A stretch of DNA of 64,000 nt. It comes from Stenotrophomonas aracearum. Lineage in GTDB: Bacteria; Pseudomonadota; Gammaproteobacteria; Xanthomonadales; Xanthomonadaceae. The notes beneath the pieces were generated by a model that had not been told where the DNA came from, did not search any database, and saw only the letters and a list, made by a program, of their open reading frames with translations. A program made the position numbers and the translations under genes. How positions within the stretch are numbered: position 1 is the stretch's first letter; every line of letters begins with the position of its first letter. The DNA is taken from contig NZ_CP115543.1 of assembly GCF_031834615.1 (NCBI RefSeq), positions 631,001 to 695,000 of the forward strand. The letters are read 5' to 3'. Shown piece after piece: positions 50,071-58,367 of this stretch.

Positions 50071-51150
50071 ATGTCGAAGCTCGATCGCTATCTCCTGCGT
50101 GATTTCGTCCAGAGTTTCCTGGCCACCCTGATCGTCCTGCTGGTCGTAAGCGTCGGTGGCGTGCTGGTGGACATCCTCGGCAACATCGCCGACGGCCGCC
50201 TCCCGGCCAAGCTGCTGTTCTCCCAGCTGGGCCTCCAGTTCATCGTCTACATGCCGCTGATCCTGCCGCTGGCGCTGATGCTGGGCATGCTGCTGGCGGT
50301 TGCGCGGCTGTACCGGGACTCGGAAATGGCGGTGCTGACCGCCATCGGGGTCGGGCCCAAGCGGCTGTTGCGCCCGGTGCTGATGCTGGTGCTTCCGGTG
50401 GTAGGGCTGGTGGGCCTGTGCTCGATGTGGCTGGGGCCCTGGGCCGACCGGACCAGCGAGCAGATGATCGAAAGCGCCAACCGCAGCCTGGTCATGGCCG
50501 GGCTGGAGTCGGGCAAATTCACCATGCTGCCCAACGGCGGGGTGGTCTACCTGTCCTCGGTGAGCCCGGACGGCAGCGGCCTGGGCCGGATCTTCCTGCA
50601 GCGTTCGCGCGGGGACCGGATCGAGGTGGCGTCGGCCGCCAGCGGCAAGATGTTCTTCGAAGGCGACCGCCAGCGCTACCTGCAGCTGGACGACGGGCAC
50701 CAGATCGAGGGCCCGGCCAACGGTGGACTGGACTACCGCCTGATGCGCTTCGCCCGCAACGACGTGGCCCTGCCCGACGGCGCCGTCACCCGCGACGAGA
50801 AAGACCCGGAGTTGCTGCCGACCACCCAGCTGTTCGGCGACGCGCGCCCGGAGGCGCAGGCGCAGCTGCATTCGCGCATCACCCCGCCGCTGATCGCGCT
50901 GGCATTCGCGCTGATGACCGTGCCGCTGGCGCGCAGTTCGCCGCGCCAGCAGCGCTATGGCCGCATGATGCTGGCCTTCCTCGCTTACATGGTCGGCATG
51001 AATCTCATGTTCATTGGTACCCGCTGGATCGCCGACGGCAAGCTGTCGGGCACGGTGGGGCTGTGGTGGTTGAGCCTGCCGCTGCTGGCGCTGGCGATCT
51101 GGATGTACCTGCGTGACGGCAAGCTGTCGCGCCCGCGGAGGACCGCATGA
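50071..51150 (+). CDS. lptF: LPS export ABC transporter permease LptF
   Basis: 359 residues. N-terminal DRYLLRDFVQSFLATLIVLLVVS, with two transmembrane helices, a long periplasmic beta-jellyroll domain (about 130-270) and further helices at 275-355. With LptG and LptB it extracts LPS from the inner membrane. The ATG at 50071 is chosen because the conserved N-terminus begins there, although the frame is open back to 49966. ATGA overlap with lptG. Confidence 0.9.
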   Translation: MSKLDRYLLRDFVQSFLATLIVLLVVSVGGVLVDILGNIADGRLPAKLLFSQLGLQFIVYMPLILPLALMLGMLLAVARLYRDSEMAVLTAIGVGPKRLLRPVLMLVLPVVGLVGLCSMWLGPWADRTSEQMIESANRSLVMAGLESGKFTMLPNGGVVYLSSVSPDGSGLGRIFLQRSRGDRIEVASAASGKMFFEGDRQRYLQLDDGHQIEGPANGGLDYRLMRFARNDVALPDGAVTRDEKDPELLPTTQLFGDARPEAQAQLHSRITPPLIALAFALMTVPLARSSPRQQRYGRMMLAFLAYMVGMNLMFIGTRWIADGKLSGTVGLWWLSLPLLALAIWMYLRDGKLSRPRRTA

Positions 51151-52253
51151 AGCTTCTTCCGATGCGGTTCGACCTGTACCTGGGCCGGGCGGTGTTCAGC
51201 ACCGTCCTGATCACCTGGGCCGTGCTGGTCGGCCTCGACGTGGTCATGGCCTTCTCCGGCGAGTTCAAGGACGTGGGCAAGGGCGGTTACACGCTCGGCC
51301 ATGCGGCGGCCGGGGTGCTCTACACCGTGCCGCGCCGGGCCTACACGTTCTTCCCCACCGCGGCGGTGATCGGCGCGCTGATGGGCCTGGGCCAGATGGC
51401 CGCGACCTCCGAACTGACCGCGCTGCGCGCGCTGGGGCTGTCGCGCAAGCGGCTCAGCGCCTCGGTAGCAATCGCCCTGTCGCTGATGACCGCGGTGATG
51501 GTGGTGAACGGCGAAACGCTGGCGCCGTGGGCCCAGCAGCGCTCGGACAGCATCAAGGCCAGCGCGAAGTCCGGGCAGAGCCTGGCGTCCTCGCGCTATT
51601 CCGGGGTATGGGTGCGCGAAGGCGACACCTTCCTCAGTGCGGGCAGCGGCGACGAGCAGCTGTTGCCGGGCGCCGGCACGCGCCTGGTGCTCAACGACGT
51701 GCGTCTGTACAAGATTGCCGAAGACGGCAAGATCGCATCGCTGACCCACGCCGAATCGGTGGTGCATGACGCCAGCGGCTGGACGTTGAACAAGGTGCGT
51801 CGCGACACGTTCAATGAACGCTCGGCCACGCGCACCACGGCCGAGTCGGAGAAGTGGGATTCGCAGCTGGATGCGGGCGCGCTGGCAACGGGCTTCTCCA
51901 AGCCGCGAAACCTGGCCGCGCGCGACCTGCGCACCAGCATCGAGTACCGCAAGCGGAACGGACTGGACGCGCGCGATTACGAAGACATCTACTGGAGCCG
52001 CTGGTTCTACCCGCTCAACGTGCTGGCGCTGTGCCTGGCAGCGGTGCCGTTCGCCTTCGGTTCGCTGCGCAGCGGCGGCATGGGCAAGCGGTTGTTCCTG
52101 GGCATCCTGTTCGCACTGGGCTTCTGGCTGCTGCAGCTGTTCTTCGGGCGCATGGCCGGCGCGTTGAAGTTCGATTACCGCATCGCGTACGCGCTGCCGC
52201 CGATCGTGATGCTGGTGGTGTCGGGGATGTTGTTCCGGCGGAAGTCGGGGTAA
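51147..52253 (+). CDS. lptG: LPS export ABC transporter permease LptG
   Basis: 368 residues. FDLYLGRAVFSTVLITWAVLVGLDVVMAF start, periplasmic domain in the middle (about 130-265), and four closing helices with RWFYPLNVLALCLAAVPFAFGSLRSGGMGKRL. Partner of LptF in the LPS bridge. The ATG overlaps the lptF stop. After its stop comes a palindrome at 52256. Confidence 0.9.
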   Translation: MKLLPMRFDLYLGRAVFSTVLITWAVLVGLDVVMAFSGEFKDVGKGGYTLGHAAAGVLYTVPRRAYTFFPTAAVIGALMGLGQMAATSELTALRALGLSRKRLSASVAIALSLMTAVMVVNGETLAPWAQQRSDSIKASAKSGQSLASSRYSGVWVREGDTFLSAGSGDEQLLPGAGTRLVLNDVRLYKIAEDGKIASLTHAESVVHDASGWTLNKVRRDTFNERSATRTTAESEKWDSQLDAGALATGFSKPRNLAARDLRTSIEYRKRNGLDARDYEDIYWSRWFYPLNVLALCLAAVPFAFGSLRSGGMGKRLFLGILFALGFWLLQLFFGRMAGALKFDYRIAYALPPIVMLVVSGMLFRRKSG

Positions 52254-52255
52254 CC

Positions 52256-52270
52256 CCGGCCGTTGGCCGG
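52256..52270. repeat. CCGGCC palindrome after lptG
   Basis: CCGGCC-GTT-GGCCGG directly after the lptG stop; it may serve as a terminator or be a REP-type element like the one at 39211. The converging RDD gene ends at 52284. Confidence 0.45.
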
Positions 52271-52283
52271 ACCACGTACCCCG

Positions 52284-52757
52284 TTACCGTTTCGGATTGC
52301 GTCGCAACCGTGTACCGCTTGCACGGTCGTGCCAGGTAAGACGTTCCCGGTCGACCCAGGCCCACCAGAATCCCAATCCGCCCAGCGCGGTTGAGACGGT
52401 GCTGACTGCATAGCGGATCCACAGCTGCCGCACCGTCGGCGCGCTGCCATCGGCGCCCACCACCTGCAAGCGCCACGGCCGCATCCCCAGCGTCTGCCCG
52501 CCGCGGCGCCAGCTCATCGTGGCGTACAGCCCGGTGACGACCCAGCAGCACACCCACAGCGCCCATTGCAGCGCACTGAACGGCGCGATGTTCTCCCGCG
52601 CCGCATGGCCCACCGCATAGCCGGCGGTGAACAGCGCGCCTGCCAGCATCCACAGCGCGAGCGCGGGGAAGATGTCATACACCAGCGCCAACAGCCGCCA
52701 GTGCAGCAGCGCGCTCGGGCGGGGGGTGTCGGTGGCGGCAACGGTCGGCGTGCTCAT
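52284..52757 (-). CDS. RDD family membrane protein
   Basis: 157 residues, with three transmembrane segments and RDD features: [20 protein letters not shown] at the start, [16 protein letters not shown] in the middle, and a charged end. RDD proteins are often ion transport-associated, but no function is clear here. ATG at 52757, 30 bp from the divergent xerD ATG. Confidence 0.75.
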   Translation of the reverse strand: MSTPTVAATDTPRPSALLHWRLLALVYDIFPALALWMLAGALFTAGYAVGHAARENIAPFSALQWALWVCCWVVTGLYATMSWRRGGQTLGMRPWRLQVVGADGSAPTVRQLWIRYAVSTVSTALGGLGFWWAWVDRERLTWHDRASGTRLRRNPKR

Positions 52758-52787
52758 GCGCCGAGCATACCTGCGTATCCTGTGCGC

Positions 52788-53765
52788 ATGTCCACCCCTT
52801 CAACACCCGCCGCGCGCCGCCAGCTGGTGCAGCACCTGCCCGAACTGCGTGCCGACGACGCCGCCTCGATCCGCCACTTCCTCGACGCGATCTGGGCCGA
52901 GCAGGGCTTGGCCCGGGCCAGCCTGGACAGCTATCGGCGCGACCTGGAAGGGCTGGCGCGCTGGCGCGACGGCACCGGCGGTGGCCTGGCCGGCATCGAC
53001 CGCGCCGGCCTGTTCGATTACCTGGCCTGGCGCGCGAAGCACGGCTGGTCGCCGCGCAGCAATGCGCGACTGCTGTCGGCGCTGCGTGCGTTCTACGGCG
53101 ACGCCCTGCGGCGCGGGCTGCGCAGCGAAGACCCCAGTGCGCTGCTGGACCCGCCGCGGCTGCCGCGGCTGCTGCCCAAGGCGCTCGCCGAAAGCCAGAT
53201 CGACGCGCTGCTGGCCGCGCCCGACGTGGAGCAGCCACTCGGCCTGCGCGACCGCGCCATGCTCGAACTGATGTACGCCGCCGGCCTGCGCGTGAGCGAG
53301 CTGGTGGACCTGCCGGCCAACGCGGTCAACCTGCGCCAGGGCGTGCTGCGGGTGACCGGCAAGGGCAGCAAGGAACGGCTGGTGCCGCTGGGCGAGGAAT
53401 CCCAGCACTGGCTGGAGCGCTACCTGCAGCAGGCGCGGCCGCAGATCACCGGCACCCGCAGCGTACCGGCCGCCCGCGACGGCAGCGTGCCGCTGTTCCT
53501 TGAACTGTCACTGCATCCGCTGAGCCGGCAGCAGTTCTGGGCGCTGGTGAAGAAGTACGCCGTGCTGGCCGGGATCGACCCGGTGCGGATCAGCCCGCAC
53601 GGCCTGCGCCACAGTTTCGCCACCCACCTGCTCAACCGTGGCGCGGACCTGCGCGCGCTGCAGATGCTGCTCGGCCACAGCTCATTGTCCACCACCCAGA
53701 TCTACACCCTGGTCGCGCGCGAGCATCTGCAGAAGCTGCACGCGAAGCACCATCCGCGCGGTTAG
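52788..53765 (+). CDS. xerD: Tyrosine recombinase XerD
   Basis: 325 residues. The N-terminal SAM-like domain (about 25-115) contains [20 protein letters not shown]. Catalytic residues: Arg in [25 protein letters not shown] (HxLRH), [14 protein letters not shown] (His and the nucleophile Tyr). It resolves chromosome dimers with XerC at dif during division. The ATG at 52788 gives a protein slightly longer than usual (about 300). Confidence 0.9.
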   Translation: MSTPSTPAARRQLVQHLPELRADDAASIRHFLDAIWAEQGLARASLDSYRRDLEGLARWRDGTGGGLAGIDRAGLFDYLAWRAKHGWSPRSNARLLSALRAFYGDALRRGLRSEDPSALLDPPRLPRLLPKALAESQIDALLAAPDVEQPLGLRDRAMLELMYAAGLRVSELVDLPANAVNLRQGVLRVTGKGSKERLVPLGEESQHWLERYLQQARPQITGTRSVPAARDGSVPLFLELSLHPLSRQQFWALVKKYAVLAGIDPVRISPHGLRHSFATHLLNRGADLRALQMLLGHSSLSTTQIYTLVAREHLQKLHAKHHPRG

Positions 53766-53772
53766 CGCCGCC

Positions 53773-54633
53773 TCAGGCGTTGGATTCACCCGGTCGCCAG
53801 TCGCGCGCCAGGCTGATGGCGCGGGGCTGGCCAACGCGGGGCGGCTTCGGCGGGGCATCGCCGGTGGGCAGCGGTCGGGCGAGAAACGCCGTGAAGCGGT
53901 CGGGGTTGTCGGGGTCGACCAGCCTGTCGGTGGCCACGCGCCCGCTCGGGCCGTCGCTGTTGGTCAGCATTTCCCGCCGCAGGTAGCGCACCACGCTCCA
54001 TTCGGCGCTCATGCCCGATCCGACCGGCGCACGCGCCTGCAGCGTGTCGAACACCGCTGCCACCACCTCGGACTGACTCCGGGCGGGATCGGCGTCTGCG
54101 AGGAGGTCGGCGGTGGCCAGGACTTCCGCGCGCAGGTCCTTCAGCGAATTCAACTGGCCGTTCCAGACCGCATCGGCCAATGCCGCAAGGGCGCGGTCCT
54201 GGAACTGTTCGTTGGACGTGACCGAGGTCCTGGAACTGGTCGAGGTGCGCGATGCCAGCGACTCCAGCGATCCCGAGAGGCTTCGCGCCGCCGGCACCGG
54301 CGACGGGTTGCTGATGCGGGTCAGCATGTCGTGCATGGACCGGCTGTGTGCCATCGGCGACGCGTTCTGGTACAGCGTCTGGCGCAGGTCGGTGAGGTAG
54401 CGGGTGCGGTTGACCAGCTGCGGTTCGGATACCTGGTCCCGCCGCCATGCCTGGGTCAAACGCGCCTCCCGGTTCTGGATCGCCACCAGGGCGGTCCTGA
54501 AGCGATTGCCGTCGTGGGGCGAGCGGACACTCAGCTCCACCTTGGCCGACGTGCTGCCAAGCTGTGCCTTGAACCAGAGCAGGGAGGAGGGAATGCGCAT
54601 GCGGCCGGGAATCGATTCGGGGGAAGGAATCAT
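53773..54633 (-). CDS. Unrecognised protein with Ser/Thr-rich stretch
   Basis: 286 residues from the ATG at 54633 (an alternative ATG lies at 54600; neither has a good ribosome-binding site). I see no signal peptide or transmembrane helix. The middle holds a Ser/Thr-rich tract (SGSLESLASRTSTSSRTSVTS) between helical parts, and there are Arg-rich helices such as RYLTDLRQTLYQ. It diverges from dsbC. It could be an effector-like or structural protein; I do not recognise any family. Codon use resembles its neighbours, so it may be native. Confidence 0.5.
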   Translation of the reverse strand: MIPSPESIPGRMRIPSSLLWFKAQLGSTSAKVELSVRSPHDGNRFRTALVAIQNREARLTQAWRRDQVSEPQLVNRTRYLTDLRQTLYQNASPMAHSRSMHDMLTRISNPSPVPAARSLSGSLESLASRTSTSSRTSVTSNEQFQDRALAALADAVWNGQLNSLKDLRAEVLATADLLADADPARSQSEVVAAVFDTLQARAPVGSGMSAEWSVVRYLRREMLTNSDGPSGRVATDRLVDPDNPDRFTAFLARPLPTGDAPPKPPRVGQPRAISLARDWRPGESNA

Positions 54634-54735
54634 CGCCGGCCCCGCCGGCGGCGACTTCCAGAAATCCCTCGGCCTCACAGGCTTCGCCCGGGCGGCTGTG
54701 CGAGAATCCGCCCACTCTCTCCCGTGGATGTTCAG

Positions 54736-55524
54736 ATGCGTCGAGTTCTTACCGTGGCCCTGTTCGGTGCGCTCAGCCTGACCGCGTGCGCCCAGCCGGC
54801 CGCCCCCGGTGCCACGCCGGCCGCCAAGCCTGGCGCCAACGCTGCCGCTCCTGCCGCCGCAGCCAATCCCAATGCCGACCAGACCGTGCGCAGCGCGCTG
54901 GCCGGGCTGGACCCGAAATTCAAGCCGGACTACATCGGCGCCGCGCCGTTCCCGGGCTTCCGCGAAGTGCTGGTCGGCGGCCAGGTGCTGTACGTCTCCG
55001 ACGACGGCCGCTACCTGATGCAGTCGCAGCCCTACGACATCCAGAACCGCGCCCCGGCCAGCAGCGCCGGCCTGCTGGCCTACCGCAAGGCGCTGCTGGA
55101 CAAGGCGCCGCGCGGCGATCGGATCGTGTTCGCCGCGCCCAATCCCAAGCACACCCTGACCGTGTTCACCGACATCGAATGCGGCTACTGCCGCAAGATG
55201 CACCAGGACATCCCGGAACTGAACAAGCTGGGTATCACCGTGGAATACCTGGCCTTCCCGCGCATGGGCCCGGCCAGCAAGGACTTCACCGACATGATCT
55301 CGGTCTGGTGCGCGACCGACCGCCGCCAGGCGCTGACCCATGCCAAGCAGGGCCAGCCGGTCGCGCCGAAGAACTGCACCAGCCCGGTGGCGATGCAGTA
55401 CGACCTCGGCCAGCAGGTCGGCGTGAGCGGCACGCCGGCGGTGTTCGCCGCCGATGGCACCCAGTTGGGCGGTTACGTGCCGCCGGCACAGCTGGTCAAG
55501 GCGCTGGAGCGCCAGGCGCGCTGA
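54736..55524 (+). CDS. dsbC: Thiol:disulfide interchange protein, DsbC-type
   Basis: 262 residues. The N-terminus MRRVLTVALFGALSLTACAQ is a signal peptide with an LTAC lipobox, so the protein may be a lipoprotein rather than soluble. A low-complexity Ala/Pro linker (about 20-48) follows. The DsbC_N part then has VLVGGQVLYVSDDGRYLMQ and the thioredoxin fold carries IECGYCRKMHQD (CGYC) and GVSGTPAVFAADG (cis-Pro). It isomerises wrong disulfides in periplasmic proteins. ATG at 54736. Confidence 0.85.
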   Translation: MRRVLTVALFGALSLTACAQPAAPGATPAAKPGANAAAPAAAANPNADQTVRSALAGLDPKFKPDYIGAAPFPGFREVLVGGQVLYVSDDGRYLMQSQPYDIQNRAPASSAGLLAYRKALLDKAPRGDRIVFAAPNPKHTLTVFTDIECGYCRKMHQDIPELNKLGITVEYLAFPRMGPASKDFTDMISVWCATDRRQALTHAKQGQPVAPKNCTSPVAMQYDLGQQVGVSGTPAVFAADGTQLGGYVPPAQLVKALERQAR

Positions 55525-55852
55525 GCCTGGCACGCCCCGGCGGTTGATACAGGGGCACGCCCCTGCCGTTGTGCAGCCAGCTGGCATTGGAGCTTGCCCG
55601 GTCGGATTCGACCGGGGCAACCCGATTGGAAAGCGTGAGAAGGGCGCAGTGGCGTAGCGGCAGGGTGGTCAGGTCGGGCGTGGTTGTCCTGCTGCCGTCG
55701 CACCAGGTCGGCTCCCAGCGGCGGGCCGCCTGCCAGTTCCTGATCGTCTTGATGGAAATGGGTTTGAGCAGCGTCCGGATTTCGATTTTGTCCCGGGCGC
55801 GCGCATTGCCGAATACAGCGGCCACGCGCAGAAGTACCGTTGGGGTTCGCAA
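55496..55852 (-). pseudogene. Possible remnant of a phage-type small protein
   Basis: In the 461-bp stretch 55525-55985 between dsbC and the chitinase, a 118-codon minus-strand frame, overlapping the end of dsbC, has LKPISIKTIRNWQAARRWEP. This resembles the N-terminal part of small regulator-like proteins of Xanthomonas filamentous phages; the rest of the frame does not. Nothing else supports a working gene. The only other thing I see in this stretch is the palindrome TCGCGCCCG / CGGGCGCGA at 55945-55977. Confidence 0.2.
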
Positions 55853-55944
55853 GCTGGGCTACCACACTGGTGAGCAGGGTGGCTCATTATTCGTCGGCAA
55901 CGCTCGCTGACGACTTCCATGATTCGATCAACGATTACGCCGAA

Positions 55945-55977
55945 TCGCGCCCGAGGCCATGGCGGCCCCGGGCGCGA
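55945..55977. terminator. GC-rich hairpin beyond the chitinase gene
   Basis: TCGCGCCCG / CGGGCGCGA with an inner GGCC / GGCC pair, 9 bp beyond the chitinase stop. No T-run; a terminator is plausible but not proved. Confidence 0.4.
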
Positions 55978-55985
55978 CCTGCTCT

Positions 55986-58067
55986 TTACTTCAAGCCGTT
56001 GCTGATCGTGTTCACCAGCGTGCCCTGGGTGTCATCGCCGCTGAACTCCCAGAAGAACGCGCCGCCCAGGCCCTGGGTCTTCACGTAACCCATTTTCTCG
56101 GTGACCATCGCCGGGGTGTCGAAGCTCCAGAACGTGGTGCCGTTGTAGCTCCAGGTGGCGCGTGCATTGGCGTCGGTGAAGATCGGATGGTTGAGGTTCT
56201 TCAGCACCTTCCAGTCTTCAATGCCCGCTTCGTACGTACCCGCCGCTGCGCTGCCGCTCTGGTACAGCCCGTTGTTGACGTTCGGCACGTTGGTCCAGCC
56301 GCGACCGTAGAAACCGATGCCCAGGTTGAGCTTGCTGGCCGGCACGCCACGCGCGATGAAGGCTTCCATCGCATCGTTGCTGTTGTACAGCTTCGTATCG
56401 CCGGTCGACGGATCCGACGGCGAATCGAACAGCGCCGAATGGTGGCCGGTGATCGGGTCGAACGCACCGTGGAAGTCGTACGTCATCACGTTGATGTAAT
56501 CGAGATAGCCGTGATACGCCGCCGGGTCGGTCACCCGGATCTTGTCGATGCCCGCGCCGACCGCCACGGTCAGCAACAGGCCCGGGCGCACCGCATCGAG
56601 CTGGCGGCGGAACTCGGCCATCAGCGCGGTGAAGTTGGCGTTGTCGGCCGCAGTACCGCAGCTCAAGCCGCACGCGACCGGGTACTCCCAGTCGATGTCG
56701 ATGCCATCAAACACCCCGGCCGCCGCGCCCACGCCACCAGCACCGTCGGTCACCGGCAGGTTGCCTTTGATGTAGGCGTCGATGCACGACGCCACGAAGG
56801 CCTGGCGGTTGGCCGGCTGCGCCGCGCTGGAGAAGCCGCGCGACCAGGTCCAGCCACCGAGCGAGATCAGCACCTTCACGTTCGGATGCTTGGCCTTGAG
56901 CTGCTTGAGCTGGTTCCAGTTGCCACGCAGCGGCTGGTCCCACGTATCGGCGCTGCCGCTGACGCTTTCACCGGCCTGGAAGGCCTTGGTGTAGTCGGCG
57001 AACGCGTCGCCGCCGGCACCGGTGTTCGGGTCCGAAGGCTGGGTGACGCCCACTTCGCAGCGGTTGTTGCGCACGTTGCCGAACGCGTAGTTGATGTGGG
57101 TCAGCTTGCTGGCCGAGCCGCTGGTGTCGATGTTCTTGACCCGGTAGTTGCGGCCGTAGATGCCCCACTGGGTGAAGTAGCCGATCACCCGCTTGTTGCC
57201 ACCGCCGCCACCGCCCGCTGCGGTGGTGACGCTGATCGACGCGCTCTGCGCCGAGGCGTTGCCGGCGTTGTCGCGCGCACGCACCCGGTAGGTGTAGGCG
57301 GTGCTGGCGGTCAGCCCGCCGTCGGTGTACTGGGTGGCGCTGGGCGAACCGACCAGGGCGCCGTTGCGGTATACGTCATAGCCGGCCACGCCGCTGCCGC
57401 CGCTGTTGTCGGTGGCTGCGGTCCAGGCCAGGTTGACCGTGGTGGCGGTCTTTGAGGGCGAGGACAGCCCGCCCGGCACGCTGGGCGCGGTGGTGTCATT
57501 GCTGGCCGCGTTGACGGTCACGCTCACCGTGGCCGAAGACGTCACCGCATTGTTGTTGTCGGTGGCCACTGCCTTGAAGGTGTGGGTGCCGGCCGAGGCA
57601 TTGGCCCAGGTGACGCTGTAGGGCGCGCTGGTGTCGATGCCGAGCGAAGTGCCGCCCCGGAAGAATTCGACCTTGCTCACGCTGCCGTCGGCGTCGCTGG
57701 CGTTGGCGCTCACGGTAATGCTGCTGCCGGCGCTGAAGCTGGCGCCGTTGGCCGGCGAGGTCAGGCTGACGCTGGGGGCCTGGTTGCTGCCGCCGCTGTC
57801 GCAGGCGGCCAGGTTGGTGTAGTACGGCGCGCCGGCCGGATGGTCGGGCGGGGCGTTCCAGATGTCCTGGTTGGCCCGGTAGAGGATGCCGCCTTTCTGC
57901 AGCGTGCTGCCTGCCAGGTAGATCGCATTGCCGTTCCACTCGGGCACTCCGGTACAGCTCGCGGCAAGCGCGACGCCGGGGGCGAGGGTGGCCGAGGCCA
58001 GCGCAAGCGCCAGCAGCCAGCGAGGGGATAACGATGTCACCGTACTGCGCGCAATCGGGTCAGCCAT
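55986..58067 (-). CDS. Secreted GH18 chitinase with chitin-binding, Ig-like and Fn3 modules
   Basis: 693 residues from the ATG at 58067 (GGAGT about 8 bp ahead). Residues 1-36 form a signal peptide. A CBM5/12-type module (about 37-90) has [22 protein letters not shown]. An Ig-like module follows (about 96-187), then fibronectin type III (about 194-283), a Gly-rich linker, and the GH18 barrel (about 291-693) with [11 protein letters not shown]; Glu461 is the catalytic acid and [10 protein letters not shown] (400-409) the second barrel motif. Bacteria of this type degrade fungal or insect chitin. Exported probably by type II secretion, which is inference. Confidence 0.9.
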   Translation of the reverse strand: MADPIARSTVTSLSPRWLLALALASATLAPGVALAASCTGVPEWNGNAIYLAGSTLQKGGILYRANQDIWNAPPDHPAGAPYYTNLAACDSGGSNQAPSVSLTSPANGASFSAGSSITVSANASDADGSVSKVEFFRGGTSLGIDTSAPYSVTWANASAGTHTFKAVATDNNNAVTSSATVSVTVNAASNDTTAPSVPGGLSSPSKTATTVNLAWTAATDNSGGSGVAGYDVYRNGALVGSPSATQYTDGGLTASTAYTYRVRARDNAGNASAQSASISVTTAAGGGGGGNKRVIGYFTQWGIYGRNYRVKNIDTSGSASKLTHINYAFGNVRNNRCEVGVTQPSDPNTGAGGDAFADYTKAFQAGESVSGSADTWDQPLRGNWNQLKQLKAKHPNVKVLISLGGWTWSRGFSSAAQPANRQAFVASCIDAYIKGNLPVTDGAGGVGAAAGVFDGIDIDWEYPVACGLSCGTAADNANFTALMAEFRRQLDAVRPGLLLTVAVGAGIDKIRVTDPAAYHGYLDYINVMTYDFHGAFDPITGHHSALFDSPSDPSTGDTKLYNSNDAMEAFIARGVPASKLNLGIGFYGRGWTNVPNVNNGLYQSGSAAAGTYEAGIEDWKVLKNLNHPIFTDANARATWSYNGTTFWSFDTPAMVTEKMGYVKTQGLGGAFFWEFSGDDTQGTLVNTISNGLK

Positions 58068-58327
58068 GGTCGTACTCCGATCAAGGGTGGCGCTGGGCGG
58101 CGGGGTGCCGCCCAGCGGTGCAGCACGTCCGGGGCCGGTGAGAGGGGTCGGCAACAGCAGTGGGGGCGGACGGGATCCCGCCGGGCGTCGGGCTGGGCGG
58201 GTCGTGGCAACGTTGTCATGGATCGGCGGGCCATTCCGTGCGCCAGCGCAAAGTTCGGGCGGCTGGTCGGTGAACCGGGACGGGCCGGCGGCAGCCCGGC
58301 AGCGACCACCCGGGGGCGTCGGACCGG

Positions 58328-58333
58328 TACAAT
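58328..58333 (+). promoter_or_regulatory. Possible -10 element of purL
   Basis: TACAAT 34 bp ahead of the purL start codon, without a recognisable -35 box. The same hexamer as at 22299 and 49992. Confidence 0.3.
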
Positions 58334-58367
58334 AGTGGGCCCCGTCTCCAACCACGGTTCCCCGGAC

